Notes under the pieces: generated by a model
Databases searched by the model: none
What the model saw: only the letters and a program-made list of their open reading frames with translations
What the model was told of the DNA's origin: nothing
NCBI GenBank assembly: GCA_025024175.1
Contig: QCXZ01000137.1
Span: 22,940,001 to 23,004,000, forward strand
Source: Rhyzopertha dominica
Taxonomy: Eukaryota > Arthropoda > Insecta > Coleoptera > Bostrichidae
DNA: 64,000 nt
Direction of reading: 5' to 3'
Part shown: piece after piece, positions 1 to 11,894 of the stretch
Position numbering within the stretch: the first letter of the stretch is position 1
Layout: each line of letters begins with the position of its first letter
Made by a program: the position numbers and the translations under genes

Positions 1-2784
1 GCAGTGTTCGAGCATCTAAACGTCGAGGGAACCGGTTGGAATGGCGCGTTNGCCTCCNTCATACATTATTCACATTCACGCCAACCTAATATTTCNCGTT
101 CGACTAGTTTTCGACAGTTGTTCTGATCTCGGCAGAATGGAAAATACACGCGGGCCTTTAACGGTTCGATAAAGGAAGACGTCCATAATAGGTTGCAGGC
201 GCTAATTGTAAAATATGGATCCAATGTTTTTTTTTAGCGTACCTCTTCTCAGAGGCTTGAAAAGCATGTTTATCCAGGTGTGGGATGCTGGCCTTGTCAA
301 GTAAAACGCCATTTGGCATTCTGAGGCAAATTCCGCAGACAAAAGCTCCATCCACAAAAGGCTTTAGTTGCGTTATACGGTTTCGGAGTTAACCTACCCA
401 TGTCGCCGTTATTATCCCAAGCGAGACCGGCGAAGTCAGCGCTGACTAAGCACACCGCATTGGGTATCAGACTGCACCGTTTGTCTTAGCCAAGCGTTCT
501 GAAAACTGACATGTAATCAAATGCCTTCGAGCGGCAACGATCAGCAGATTTCTTATGGTTGTTCTTTTGTTGTTGGAAAGCGCTTACTCATCCAAAGTAT
601 CGATTGACCTTTCTTTTCGATTACTGTACGAGAGGCTCGTTTGAGTTTTAGCCTGCTCGATGGCACAGGAAATGAACAGTGCCTTATTCAGTCAGGAAAA
701 ATGAAACCAATTGTGAACGGGTCATTGACAACTAACCTTGAAAGGAGGCGTTGATAGTTGGAAGAGCAACGGATTATTGCGTGTGAAAACTATAAACCAC
801 ACCTTTGCTTTTGAGTACTATTATGAAACCTCCAGTAGGAGCGATAAAACTTGTCTCACGCAGGCAAGAAGAAGGTGTGGTCATATAACTGGTAATTTAA
901 TCGGGCTGCATAAAGATGAATATGTTTTTGCAGTAATCTATATTTAGCACTAACCAGTTATTTTATTTTGTTCCTGAAATGCAACAACAAAACTGTTTGA
1001 AAGACAAGTAATTAAAGGAACTGCCCGAAACCTAAATACTTATGAGAGCAATCCAAAAAGCAGTTTGTTTGGATTTGTGAGGAATCCTGCTTTGGTGTGA
1101 CTCACCCCGCAGCTTATCTAGATGGCCGATCTGAGCCTTGTGAACGAATGTATCTGGAAACTGATCAAGTCACGCTTTTATTGTTGTGCACGCGAATAAT
1201 TTAGACGTGGGTCTCGCAGAAATAACGACCATGCCCCAATCCTTGTCACGAATTACAATAAGGGTAATTGGAAGTTGGCTATTTAAAGTGTTTTCAGAGA
1301 TGATTTAAGCTGAAACACTCAAATCTCGACAAAGTTCGCTTTGTATCTGTAATTTGAAACTTGTGCTTCCTACATTGAGTATACATATCGACAATATGTT
1401 GGTAAGATTTGGGATCGTAAGCTTCTTGCATATGTGGGAAACCCAGTTGTTGGTGTTCATGACTTTACTCCGCTTATGCAACATGCATGGGAGCTCTAAT
1501 TTAAATACAAACATTCATTCTATGATTGTGTGAGTAATAAATTAATACACTATGTAATGTAACGTATGGTTAATGCGATGTGCCGCCCACGTATCTTGTT
1601 ACCTACAACCCGCGTTCTCGTATGTGACCTTCTTTTGCTTGTGAATCGTTGCGAGTGACTAACACAATTCGAAGTCCCCCATAAACGTAGTTGGTATGGC
1701 CATAGTTGCTCCACAATAAAAGGAACGTTTTATTTCAACCGGGCAATAAAATGCATTCCGGGAAGACGCAGCCATTGCTCGCTACCAACAAAGGGCGACC
1801 GTAAATCCTCAAGGCACAAAAAAGGCTTCGGTCGCTCTAGACAACGCAAACATCGATTGCAGTGTTGCCAAGAGTAACTGCTTAAAATGGGTTACAAGTT
1901 GCGTATTTGTAGTGATAGCCCAATAATTCTTAATGTGTCAGCTATATTAATTTGGTTACGGCACGTACGTTTCCAATCAATAATACAGTTTTGAAATTTA
2001 ACGTAATAAAATACGAATACATGTATAGTAACCCCCATTTTACTTGTTTATGGTGGAGATCCATATGTAATTATCTGTGGTATAATAAGTCCTATTAACG
2101 TATAGTCATAAATCAAGTACCAACCATCTAAACTAAATTCGGCTTAAGTTTAAATGCGATTCTTTAAGTAATTCAGTGTCATTTATTGTCGAAATACGCA
2201 GTTGAAATAAAAATAAAAATCACTTGCCGTTGGCAAAATCGTCTATGTTAAGTACCTACATGTCTACATTATCATTACACGTTAGTCAATTTTGTAGTCA
2301 ATAACAATACGACGAAAATAGCACCAAAGTGATTGTTTGCAGTATAAATTCTATTTCCAGTAACTTTTTTCTTAGGTTCATTTTTGTACATATTTGCAGT
2401 ATGTGTCACGAATTACTGTCTTTATTTCTAGGCTTAGCTCTACGACTGCTCTTACAAATTTCTTCGTCCCTTCTCTGTACCATTGCAGTTTACAATATCG
2501 CGCACTGCAGGATGGAATAACCACTAGCCATTTTTATTAGTTTTTTTTACGAAATTACTTGCTAACTTTATAATCACGATTTTGTCATCTTATCTATATC
2601 AGCATTATCTTGCAGCTATTCCAGCATCTACTGTAGACAATTGTGAAGGCAGCTGCTGTCGTTTGGGTTCAGTTGTAACGTTTTGCCTGCTTTTACTAAT
2701 GCTGAAATGCGTTATCCAAATAACAGTTTACCATATTCCGAAACGTTTACTAAACTACATCTTGATTTACAAGAAATAAACTGT
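1..2784. other. Upstream region with no recognised gene
   Basis: No open segment here resembles a known protein family, and no segment could be joined by splicing to the first visible Kdm3 exon. The first ~1.9 kb is somewhat richer in GC than the following 8 kb. It could hold an unrecognised upstream exon or promoter, but nothing in the sequence demonstrates one. The longest open stretches are under 75 codons and have no family signature. Confidence 0.5.
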
Positions 2785-3595
2785 TATTGAACGACCTAGA
2801 ACTGCTAGATATTCAACAACTTGAAGATCAGGTTGTTCAAATTATTCACGAAAATCCAGAAACGGGAACCAGAAAAATTACTCGACATGTAAATATTAGC
2901 TCAACCGTTTAGAATATTCTAAAAATAATTTATGGTATCCATATCATATTTAACGTGTTCATGTTTTGTTGCTTAATGACTATCTGCTCCATATGTAGTA
3001 TTGTCAGTAGTTTTTAAAAATTTAGCAAACAATTTTTCTGCCACTGCTGTATTGTTTACTGATTAAATCTTCTATTTAAGACATGGCATATGGATTTTCA
3101 TAGTAACTACATACCGGTTGACGAAAATCCTCTTGTCTCAGTTGAAGTACGATTCCTTCATTGGGACTATCGACGATTTTTTATTAAAACCATTGGTTAC
3201 TTCATCAACGACTGAACGTTGGTACATATTCTTCATTTTCTGGAAAATGAACTTCCAGCTCTTTTAGAAGATGTAGCTCTCGGTGCTTCTCTACATTTCG
3301 CAGTTATAGTAGGGTGTTTTTAAATAATTTTTTTCTAAACCGTTGGATAGGTCGGTGATCTCCACATGGATGGCCCCCAGGGTCACCTGTATTACAGTCA
3401 TCTGGATTTTAGCGTGTGTGGGTATTTAAAATAACTCGTTTATACATCCCCGATTGAAAATTTAAAAAATCTTCTAAATCGCATCGTAAAAGGTTGTAAC
3501 GTTATTCGCTATATTCCCGTCTCTTTCGGATGGATTCCGCAATCCGTTAGACATCGATTGGAAGCTTGCATTTTAGCTAGAGCTGGACATTTTTA
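2785..3595 (+). mobile_element. Decayed IS630-Tc1-mariner transposase (relic 1)
   Basis: Conceptual translation over several frames recovers pieces of one transposase in the right order. From about 2789 there is RPRTAR, then EDQVVQIIHENPETGTRKIT, the N-terminal helix-turn-helix region. From about 3245 comes ENELPALLEDV. From 3341 comes RWIGR, then W-P-P-G-S-P and V-W-V-F-K, which correspond to the family's RWIGRGGP / WPPRSPDL / LWGHLK catalytic block. A C-terminal RLEACILARAGHF follows, ending near 3590. Stop codons, frameshifts and a missing central part make it a pseudogene. I did not identify terminal inverted repeats. Motif order supports the family; the clade name is inference. Confidence 0.75.
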
Positions 3596-6372
3596 ATATC
3601 TGCGCTGAAATGTAGATATTACTTTTAGATGATAAATATTTCTATAACGAATCTGATTACTTTGGAAACATTCTGTATATGGTACCATCACAAAATCCTT
3701 GTCGCAAATATACCTCTATAAGGAATTGTTTTTACATTTTTCCAAATCATATAATTATAATACCAGTAATGCACGCTACAATTAAGATGTTTCAAGTATG
3801 TTTGACATTTGACTTAACGTCTTAATTAACGTCAATACACTGATAATGAAATAAAACAAAGACACTATTATTAAAACGTGCTGCCAGGGTGGGGCGATAA
3901 CATTAATGAATACAAACGTCATAAACACGTTTTTATTATCAAATATGTTTGTTATAAGTCACCAAGTTCACATCAGGGCATGTTCTATACAAACTGTTGA
4001 ATCTTCGCGTAATTTCTTATCATTGTTTCTGTTTGTCTTGGATCGTTTATTGATTAAGAGCGATATGGTTTACACAAATACTCTGTTTAAAATCTCTATA
4101 TTTTATTTTATTATGCTTTTACAGGAAGTAAAGAGGTTTGGTATCACTAACAGCCTACTAGAAATCTAGAAACTATTAAAGCGGGTGCTGGTTTTGTCTA
4201 TTTTTGGCCATTCGACATCTGATGGGGGCATTTTTCTCGAAGCAACCGTTCATGATCAATGTATTCATGCGGATTGTCGCTCGACGCATGTTGACGTATT
4301 CGCCTTTCACCTTTATAAGCAACGTAACAGTTGCTGATGTACAAGATACGGTCTATTTCCGGCGTAATTGTTTTACATTGCTAAAAACCGTAGTTACGGT
4401 AGCAGAAAATTAGCTTGGCAGCTTTGCGCAATGTGTGTCAGCCAGTTGGTGTTTTAATTAGCTACAGATTGTGTGTAAAGAATAACAATAAAGCAAACTA
4501 GGTTACCACCACAGACATGCTATAGATAGTCCGCACGTGAGGGTTTGCTGTAATTGATGAAGTTTTCAGCGAGAATAACGGTTGGACTGCGATACCATTA
4601 GGCAGTTTTTGCGGCATTACGTTAAAATAGGATATCTCTCAAAGTCACTTGATCCAGATACAGCGCATAGGTGTGTGGTAAATATTTTAACGTTTACGGT
4701 ATCCCGTTGAACGTTATTCCAAAAACTCTCAATTATCAGTGTCATCAGTATGATTGGTCAAGTATCTGTGAACACTAAAATTAAAGTGCCAGTTGCTACA
4801 TTGTTCTTAGTTTCTTATAAAGTAATTCAGCTGTACTGCTGTAAGTGATAAACCAAGGAATGAATTTTCCATCTTCAAAAATGAAGGAAAAAAACAGTAT
4901 CTGCATATAGGTACTCTCATAACACTTTCAGATAAACTATAAAAATGTGGTCGACAATATTGTGCAACATAATCTTTAAATATGCGAGATAAGTCTTCGA
5001 GTGGTGGCATATTTACAAGTGATTTTCTTTCTTTAATAGCCTGCTGTAGAAATTCCGGCATCGCGTCAACAATGTCAACGCGTGGCGTGATAACGGAGTC
5101 GTTAAAAGTAATTTTATGCGCTTGTTTGGAGATAAGCGTAAAACCTTAGCTCTAGAGTATTGTGTGGTGCGTCAGCAGCTCGTAGAATGAATCTGTTTTG
5201 TGATAACGGTGGGAACAATAATTACGCAGGTGTCGGCGAAGTTGCGTATGTTTTAATCTGGTATTATACTACGAGAGGTTTTTATCACAAAACTGTCTGA
5301 CTTATTTTTCAGAGATGCAGTGTTCTTAACTTGCCAATTTCATCTTTTTTGTAAAGAATTTAAATTTGTTTGTACTGCCCACAGAAAATGTTGAAATAGT
5401 AACAAAGTTAAACTTAAAACTTGTCGCCTAAGCGTGGATCCAGGTACCTATCCAACAGGTAATTTTTTTTATTAACCTACTAGTTCGAGTTCTGCCGGCT
5501 TTAGTCAAATAAAATGGACTTTATGGCATTTACTTTTTATTATCCATTATTCGGTATCAAGTTCAGATAAGAAGTCACAAAAATTGAGTAAGTGTAGAGC
5601 AGTAATCAAATTCTTTATTCGCACAGGTCTTTCCTTAAAGCGTGAAAAATCAGATGGGCCGTATTCTGTGCTAAAGATGTTCTGACAAAAGTGACAATGG
5701 AAGTATGGCGAGCATCAAGGCTGCCATTGTTGATACTTTCAGATACAAGCATTAGCTGAATTGTGAACGATCGTGTGGCTGTGAATGCAATTGTATAGGA
5801 TGTCCCAGTTAAGGTAACCTAACATGGGCAACTTTGCTATTAACATGAGATGAAGATTCTGTTAAAAGGTTTGCTTTTTACAGTGCTTATTAGTATTATG
5901 TGCTCATATTTGAAATGGAACAAATCATCTTCGAGTTATTATTAAAAAGAAAACCAAAAATTCTAAATTCGTTTTTGGTGTCCTTAACTCTTACTTTATT
6001 AGCATTTTTCAATGCTCTTCAAGCTGCTTAGTTATATTTTGTGGAGTTTCGTTCCGAAAAAAATACATTCTTTGTTATGGTAGCTATATTGTATATATAT
6101 TTTGAAAGACCGTTACTTTGATATATTACCATATTCGTATCAACATATACAGAATGCATGTAAACAGGTACTATCACTTTTATTAATATAACGAAATCTG
6201 TTGTGCCTTTGATATGTGGATTTATTTGTAAATCAAAAGGAGTGTCCTGTGCGTCAGAAGAAAATTAATCTGCATTAAAGCTAGTTGATTGCTGGTTCTA
6301 ATATGCCTGAGCTTACAGTTAAGAAAGGTATGAGATGTTTTGTTTTTATATTGAATGTCACAAAAAGGCTAC
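3596..6372. other. Intergenic stretch, no recognised feature
   Basis: Nothing recognisable was found. A minus-strand open segment running from about 5107 down to 4807 (TTPVITPRVDIV.. continuing into MPEFLQQAIKERK..) has fairly protein-like composition. It matches no family I know and has no clear splice context, so it is not called a gene. Confidence 0.4.
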
Positions 6373-6391
6373 AGAGAGAGAGAGAGAGAGA
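6373..6391. repeat. (AG)n microsatellite
   Basis: About nine uninterrupted AG dinucleotides lie just upstream of the second transposase relic. Confidence 0.9.
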
Positions 6392-6514
6392 AATTGAAAC
6401 TCAAATGGGTGTTTTTAAATCTGAAACGTTACGCACGCAAATAGCACCATCGTTATAGAATGCACATTGGCCAAGGTTTAAGACATTAAGAAGAGGTTTC
6501 CAGAATACGATTGC

Positions 6515-6960
6515 TGCATTACTGGGCTCAAGAAAATCCGTATATTAATGTTCATTTAAGAAATTAAGGGTAGTTCGTATGCAGTTGTAGTACGTTATAA
6601 TCGGATGGTCCAGTTTTCTTTCAAGGGTAGTTAAACACCTCGAAAGATACCTAACTGGAAAATTTACTGGACGATTTACCTCTAGCAGTGCAATGAAACG
6701 TGATATGGAGATGGATGGGGCACCCCCTCATAACGCCAAAGTGTTATTGCACAATACTTAGTGTGAAACTGTTGTTCTCCTGGATCCCCGGATATAAAGC
6801 CACTAGATTTTTTCTTATGGAATTTTCTGAAAAATGCAGTGTATTAAAACACGAATTCATGCAACAACATAGAAAAACTGCAACAGAGTATAATGGCTTG
6901 AACAGAAGGTGTAGATTGTATTTGGAGAATAACACCCAAAATTTTGCCTTATTAGTTTAG
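6515..6960 (+). mobile_element. Decayed IS630-Tc1-mariner transposase (relic 2)
   Basis: From about 6517 one frame reads YWAQENPYINVH, the family's W-x-x-ENP segment. A second piece reads VIIGWSSF, like the IIGPYFF strand. From ~6715 comes DGAPPHNAK, with the second catalytic Asp. After a frameshift, GSPDIKPLDFFLWNFLKNAVY covers the SPD..DFFLWG..K..VY block, followed by IEKLQQSI near the C-terminus. There are several stops and at least two frameshifts, so it is non-functional. It carries blocks that relic 1 lacks and differs from it in sequence, so it is a separate insertion. Confidence 0.75.
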
Positions 6961-9900
6961 CACCGGCGTCGTGTTTATTATGGTTGATTCTTCTTTGGAA
7001 ATCTGGGCATTTTAAAAACAATTATTTCTGGCGTTGTTAAGGACAGTTCTGTGCGGCATGTTTGCTTAAAAGACTGCAAAATATAGGTGGAAAACCGACT
7101 AGAAGGGTCGTACATAAAGACGGAGACTAGCAGTTTATAAACATTTAGAAAACAACCAAATCTTTTAAGCACAAATTAATGAGATAGGTCATTTGTAAAT
7201 TTGACAGAACCAATACTAATCGAAAAATGTGTCACTACATGCATTTTTACCAATCTTTTCACGGTATCATGCCTCTACATTAAAAGCAGCACATAAAAGG
7301 GTTAAGATAATGTCTATTATCTTTCATACTTGGCATTGTTGTCTTATGCAGGCTTTCCTGGCATATTTTCTCCTGTATATAATTCTTAATGATGTGTTCA
7401 ATCACTCCTTGGTCATATCCCGCTTCTATTTGCCTTCCGAGAGTATAAAGGCTTAAGTCGAAATGTGAAACGCGCTTATTTGCCAATCAAGAGTCGACTG
7501 ATTTGCTTCCTATTTGCCGTATAAATGTTGCAACTGTCTGTCATTAAAAGTGAAAGTGATTGTTGCCACCGCCGCTTTCCAACCTTTATAGTTCGAAGCC
7601 TAAGTTTCGCAACAGCCTGCTCGCTTTTTGCACGTCCCGAAGAAGTATTAACGTCCGGAATTCTACAATAGTTGGTCATGCACCGTTGATCGGCTATTCT
7701 AGTGTCAAGGTCGGTTGGATTCATGAATATTTTCTCTAGAGCTGGCATATGCCTCCGGCTACCAATTATAATTGCGGCACAGCCTATTTTTGGACGCTTT
7801 GACGCATAAACTATCCTCAAATGTGTTGTTTACCGGTCTACTGCCAGCGTAAATAGTATTCGGAATTTTTGGTAGACGCATTCTCATGCTGGGCAATTGC
7901 GGCGAAACGCGCCATCCCACGCTCGTCTTCAACATTGAATGAGCTCGTGATTTTTTTTAACAACAAAGACCGATTACTAGGCTTCCCACGCGCAAGTTTT
8001 ATTTGTCAGTGTTACACTCCCACGCGCGGATATTGACTTTGCGTGGTCGGTAGTTTAGCATTTTTTGTTAGTTAACCTCCTTATTATAGGCAAATTTGTT
8101 TACGTAATAATTGATGACCAAAAACAGACAGAATAACTTGTTTGCTATGAGTTTGGGTTCAAGTATTGTTAAGGTTTTTATATGCTTACCGATTATCACG
8201 TTTATATCTCCGCTAGATCAAAAGAACAATAATATTCTGAAGAGCTCTTATAACAACTTGTTTTCAAGGAATTGCATCATTTGTTAATGACCTCTTATGC
8301 TTACAACATGCACATACTTTAAGAGCTTCTTAAATTATAAAATTAATCATAACAACGCGATATTCGTTTTAGGCTCTGTTATTTTGTAGATTTGTCGATA
8401 GCAAGATATCTATTTGCAGTCTTAACGGGACAATAATGACATCACTTATTTAAAACGGGATTGGTGGGATTCGTTAATTTTATAACAAGTTTTGTAAGTT
8501 TTTATTTTGCTCTTCTGCGTAAGCTTGGTCGAGTAAATCTTGCAGCATAATTTCAGCACATGTTTCAGTTATTCTTATCGATGTCTCCATTTTGGATAGA
8601 TCAACGTAAAACAATGTTTTATTTTTAGTTAGATGCCACCAGACTAACCTATTAATGCCAATACCGATGTGCCAAAATTTATTTTTATCTGTTTTAAGCC
8701 GTACAGTGTTACTTATTGTACTGGTTGATNGAAATTTAAGTGCACATTAATATTAACTTCTACCTAAGTAATATATCAGTATGGTAGGTAACGTTTTATT
8801 GTCCGCATATGGGACAAACCATACTTGATATAATTATGGTAGATACACAAACTTGTTTATTTATTTTGCGCAACAAATCAACAGACACTCTGCCAACGAG
8901 GTCTGTTTATTGTATATTATAAAAGACGGATGTTCTAACTGCGATAAATTAACACATTTCCATGTTTAAGCAGCTATACAAATAAGATAACCGGTTATGG
9001 AGCACGGCCATAAACATTTTGCAGCAAAATCTTAACTTATTTCATTTTTCATCGTGTGGAATTGAATATTTTTGTATCATTTCAAATCATCTTTTTTTGT
9101 ATACCCGTCAAAGGTTTATGATTTTTGATAGTTCACTTTTTGTGTTCAGAAACTGTAAAAGTGACCCGCATTTGTATCTGCGAAGCAATGCCAATACTTT
9201 ATAGAAAGCTCACTTAGTCGTATTTTAGGTCAGTCGCGAAATTATAACTTCAATAACTCAAGTATAACCTCTACCCTTTTTGGTCCTTTCATGTTAATTT
9301 CTATTTCACAGTGGTGATTTTAAAAAATATATGTTTATTAACAGGTATTGATTAAATATGGCATTCCTACTCATACAAACAAAATCAAACTGAAATAGAA
9401 AATTTCTATACTACATAATCTACTATATTGTGAGATGACCTCAAAAATTTTTCCTGTCTGAATTAAGTTAAAAGAGCCCGTAAGTGAGAGGTATTGTTAC
9501 ATTTTAAATATACCTATAAAGATGTAATTTACTGGTTTACCAGTTGTAGTCATCTTGCAGTATTTGTTACTGTGACATATGCGGTTAATCGGTCGTCGTA
9601 TTTCATGCATCTAAGTTTTAAAACGATCTCGCGAGTCAGGGTGCAACAGCCCTAAGTATACGCTTGCCATATGCTCCGATTTTTTTACAGCTTGCTTGCG
9701 TGTAGGTTGCAAGCATGTAGCTCGATTAATAAACTTAATAATGGCTCATCGAATGAGGATTATCGCTTACACTGTATAATTTTAAATATTAATAAGGAAG
9801 TTTCTTTATTAACAATAAACTGATGACATAATTGATTTTCGAACGTATTGGGTAACAAACTTTGGTAGCTAGTACAAGTTACTGCTTAAAATTTTAGCTT

Positions 9901-10639
9901 ATTTAATTTACAATTAGATGAAACAAAATATCGTTACTTTATCTGAAACAACTTGAGTAGTTAACACATACATAAGAAATCATGTACTAAACATGGGTGT
10001 TGAGACGTAAGCAAATACTGAAACCATAAATATATTTTATATGTAAACATTGAAATATCTGGCGCTAACTCATGTTTGCAGTTCCTGCCTGTGCCAATAA
10101 GTTTTCTAAAACTACCCAGTTACTACTTTGTGAAAATATTCGGGACTATTTGCGTTTAAATAGATCACTGTAACTGTTTCAAAACTTTCCACATGTGATT
10201 TCAATTCCAAAAATTATCAACACGTTTTCGATATTGCATCATAGTTATGAAAATTCATGTTGCATATCGTGAATGCGTACTGAGATCAGCATTGTGTAGA
10301 GAACTTGTACACATGCATAATGCATGCTAAGGTGTGTTTTATCATTGATGTGCACATAGTGTTTACTGTACAAGGAGAAAGAGAGAGATAATACCGACAC
10401 GTAGCCATTTGCATGATACCGCTATAGCAAAAGTTAACTGATGAGTAAGAGGGGAACGCAGTTGTTCCGAGTTCGTTGAACTTTGGTGAGTTGCGGCTGC
10501 AGAATGCGAGAAATTGACGTAGAAATATACGCCGTTCGGTTAAACTAGGACAGATTTGTTATACGTGTAGCAGTGCGCGGCAATCATCATCGCAAGCCAT
10601 TTAGCTTCAGATGGATTTATGTGATCCTTCTTGTTTCAG
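6961..10639. other. Region upstream of the first visible Kdm3 exon
   Basis: No gene was recognised. The interval 7476-8060 is locally richer in GC (a minus-strand open frame of 114 codons, no family match; the word cccacgcgc occurs twice near 7990 and 8020). The 150 bases before 10600 are also less AT-rich and might contain a transcription start. The frame that enters the Kdm3 exon is open from 10549 but contains no ATG, so translation must start in an exon I could not locate. Confidence 0.4.
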
Positions 10640-11894
10640 ATTATGCTACGAAGGCTGTGCACAAAAGAAAAACAAGTGAAAACGACTCCGCTTCATCGAA
10701 ATTACGCAGTCACTACAGCATCAAAGAGGACTTAGAAAACAAGCAGTCGAAGAAAAAGAATTGTTGCCGTGGCTCCAGCAAGAAGAAAGTTTTAGAAGAG
10801 GCAAATAACAGTAAACTGCGAGAAGTGCAAGTACGAGTAGAAAACTGCCTGCAGAACGGTTCACTCCCTGCTGCACTCTCGGCTCTCTGCAGGCGATCAT
10901 TCGAAGAGAGCGCACCGAAAAAGGAGGAGGAGGTGGTGAAGGAAGAGCAAGGGGAGGAAGCAAAGGGTGCCGATTGCGAGAATGACGACAGCGCCCTAGA
11001 CGACACCAGCAACAGCAGCAGTGTTCAGTTGGTGCCGGTGGAAGTGCAGAATGTTGATGGTGATGATCAAGTGCGCGATAAAGTGCCTGTGCCGCCAGCG
11101 GTAGTTAGTGAAGCACACAGTGAAGAAGACGACTGTGTGATAGTGGCTCAGAGGACAACAACGATAAAAACCGAGGAGCGCGAGTGTTCGAGTCGCGGTG
11201 ACGATGACGGACCCCTGTCTTCGTCCTCGCCTTTCAGCAGGATGGAACTCATCGAATCGGCAAATTCGTCGCTGCTTCGCTTCCCAGACGACCGTTCGGA
11301 CTCTGGTGTGAGTTCCCTTCGGTCAGGCAGCGGCGATGAGCGCTCTGGTTCGCGTTCAAGCGCGTTAAGTTCTTCAGACGAACCGCCACAGCACAACTGC
11401 AGCAGCCAAAGTCAGTCGACGAGCAACAACAGATCGCCGCTCTTCATACCGGCGGCTGGCCATTCGACGAGCAGCAGCAGCGCCCCTTCTGAGCCGGTGC
11501 GCGTGTGGAGAGACCCCAGCCTGCTGCTGGAGTCGGAACCTCACGTCCGCCATATCCACAGCGTGCAGCATCAGTCGTTGCTAATGTCGCACCCATCGAC
11601 GCCGGCCTCCGCTGGCCCGCCGTCCACTTCCGCAGCCAGCCATCCAGCAGCCGCTCTCTATCCCCCCGTTCCACCCCCGCCCACGCTAATGGGTCCGCAT
11701 CCGCTCCAGCATCATCCCCATCTCGCCCCTCCTCCAGGTCTCTATCCTCACTTGGAACTCTGGAAGCAGAGGTATCCCTTGACCGTCAATCCGGCGCATC
11801 TCCTGCCGCAGGGAACGCATGCAGCTGCGGAGGAAATGCTGGAGAGGGAGAGGGCGATTGCGCAAGATCGCGACCGACATGAGCGACTTTTGAG
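10640..11894 (+). CDS. Kdm3: Kdm3 visible exon 1
   Basis: The acceptor is the pyrimidine-rich cttcttgtttcag ending at 10639 and the donor is ag|gtaagt at 11895. The exon starts with the last two bases of a split codon. It encodes a basic segment (VHKRKTSEN.., KKKNCC..), a conserved-looking helix ([18 protein letters not shown]), an acidic Ser-rich stretch and a His/Pro-rich tail (YPPVPPPPT). It ends in an Arg/Glu-rich helix that continues into the next exon. The ATG at 10643 is out of frame and reaches a stop after about 30 codons, so it is not the start. Confidence 0.85.

Noticed and set aside
4807..5107. Minus-strand frame TPRVDIVDAMPEFLQQAIKE.. as an exon
   Set aside because: Plausible composition, but no family match, splice partner or transcript signal in the window.
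10573..10639. Kdm3 starting at 10573
   Set aside because: That codon is GTG, not ATG, and the segment precedes a strong splice acceptor; it is intronic read-through.
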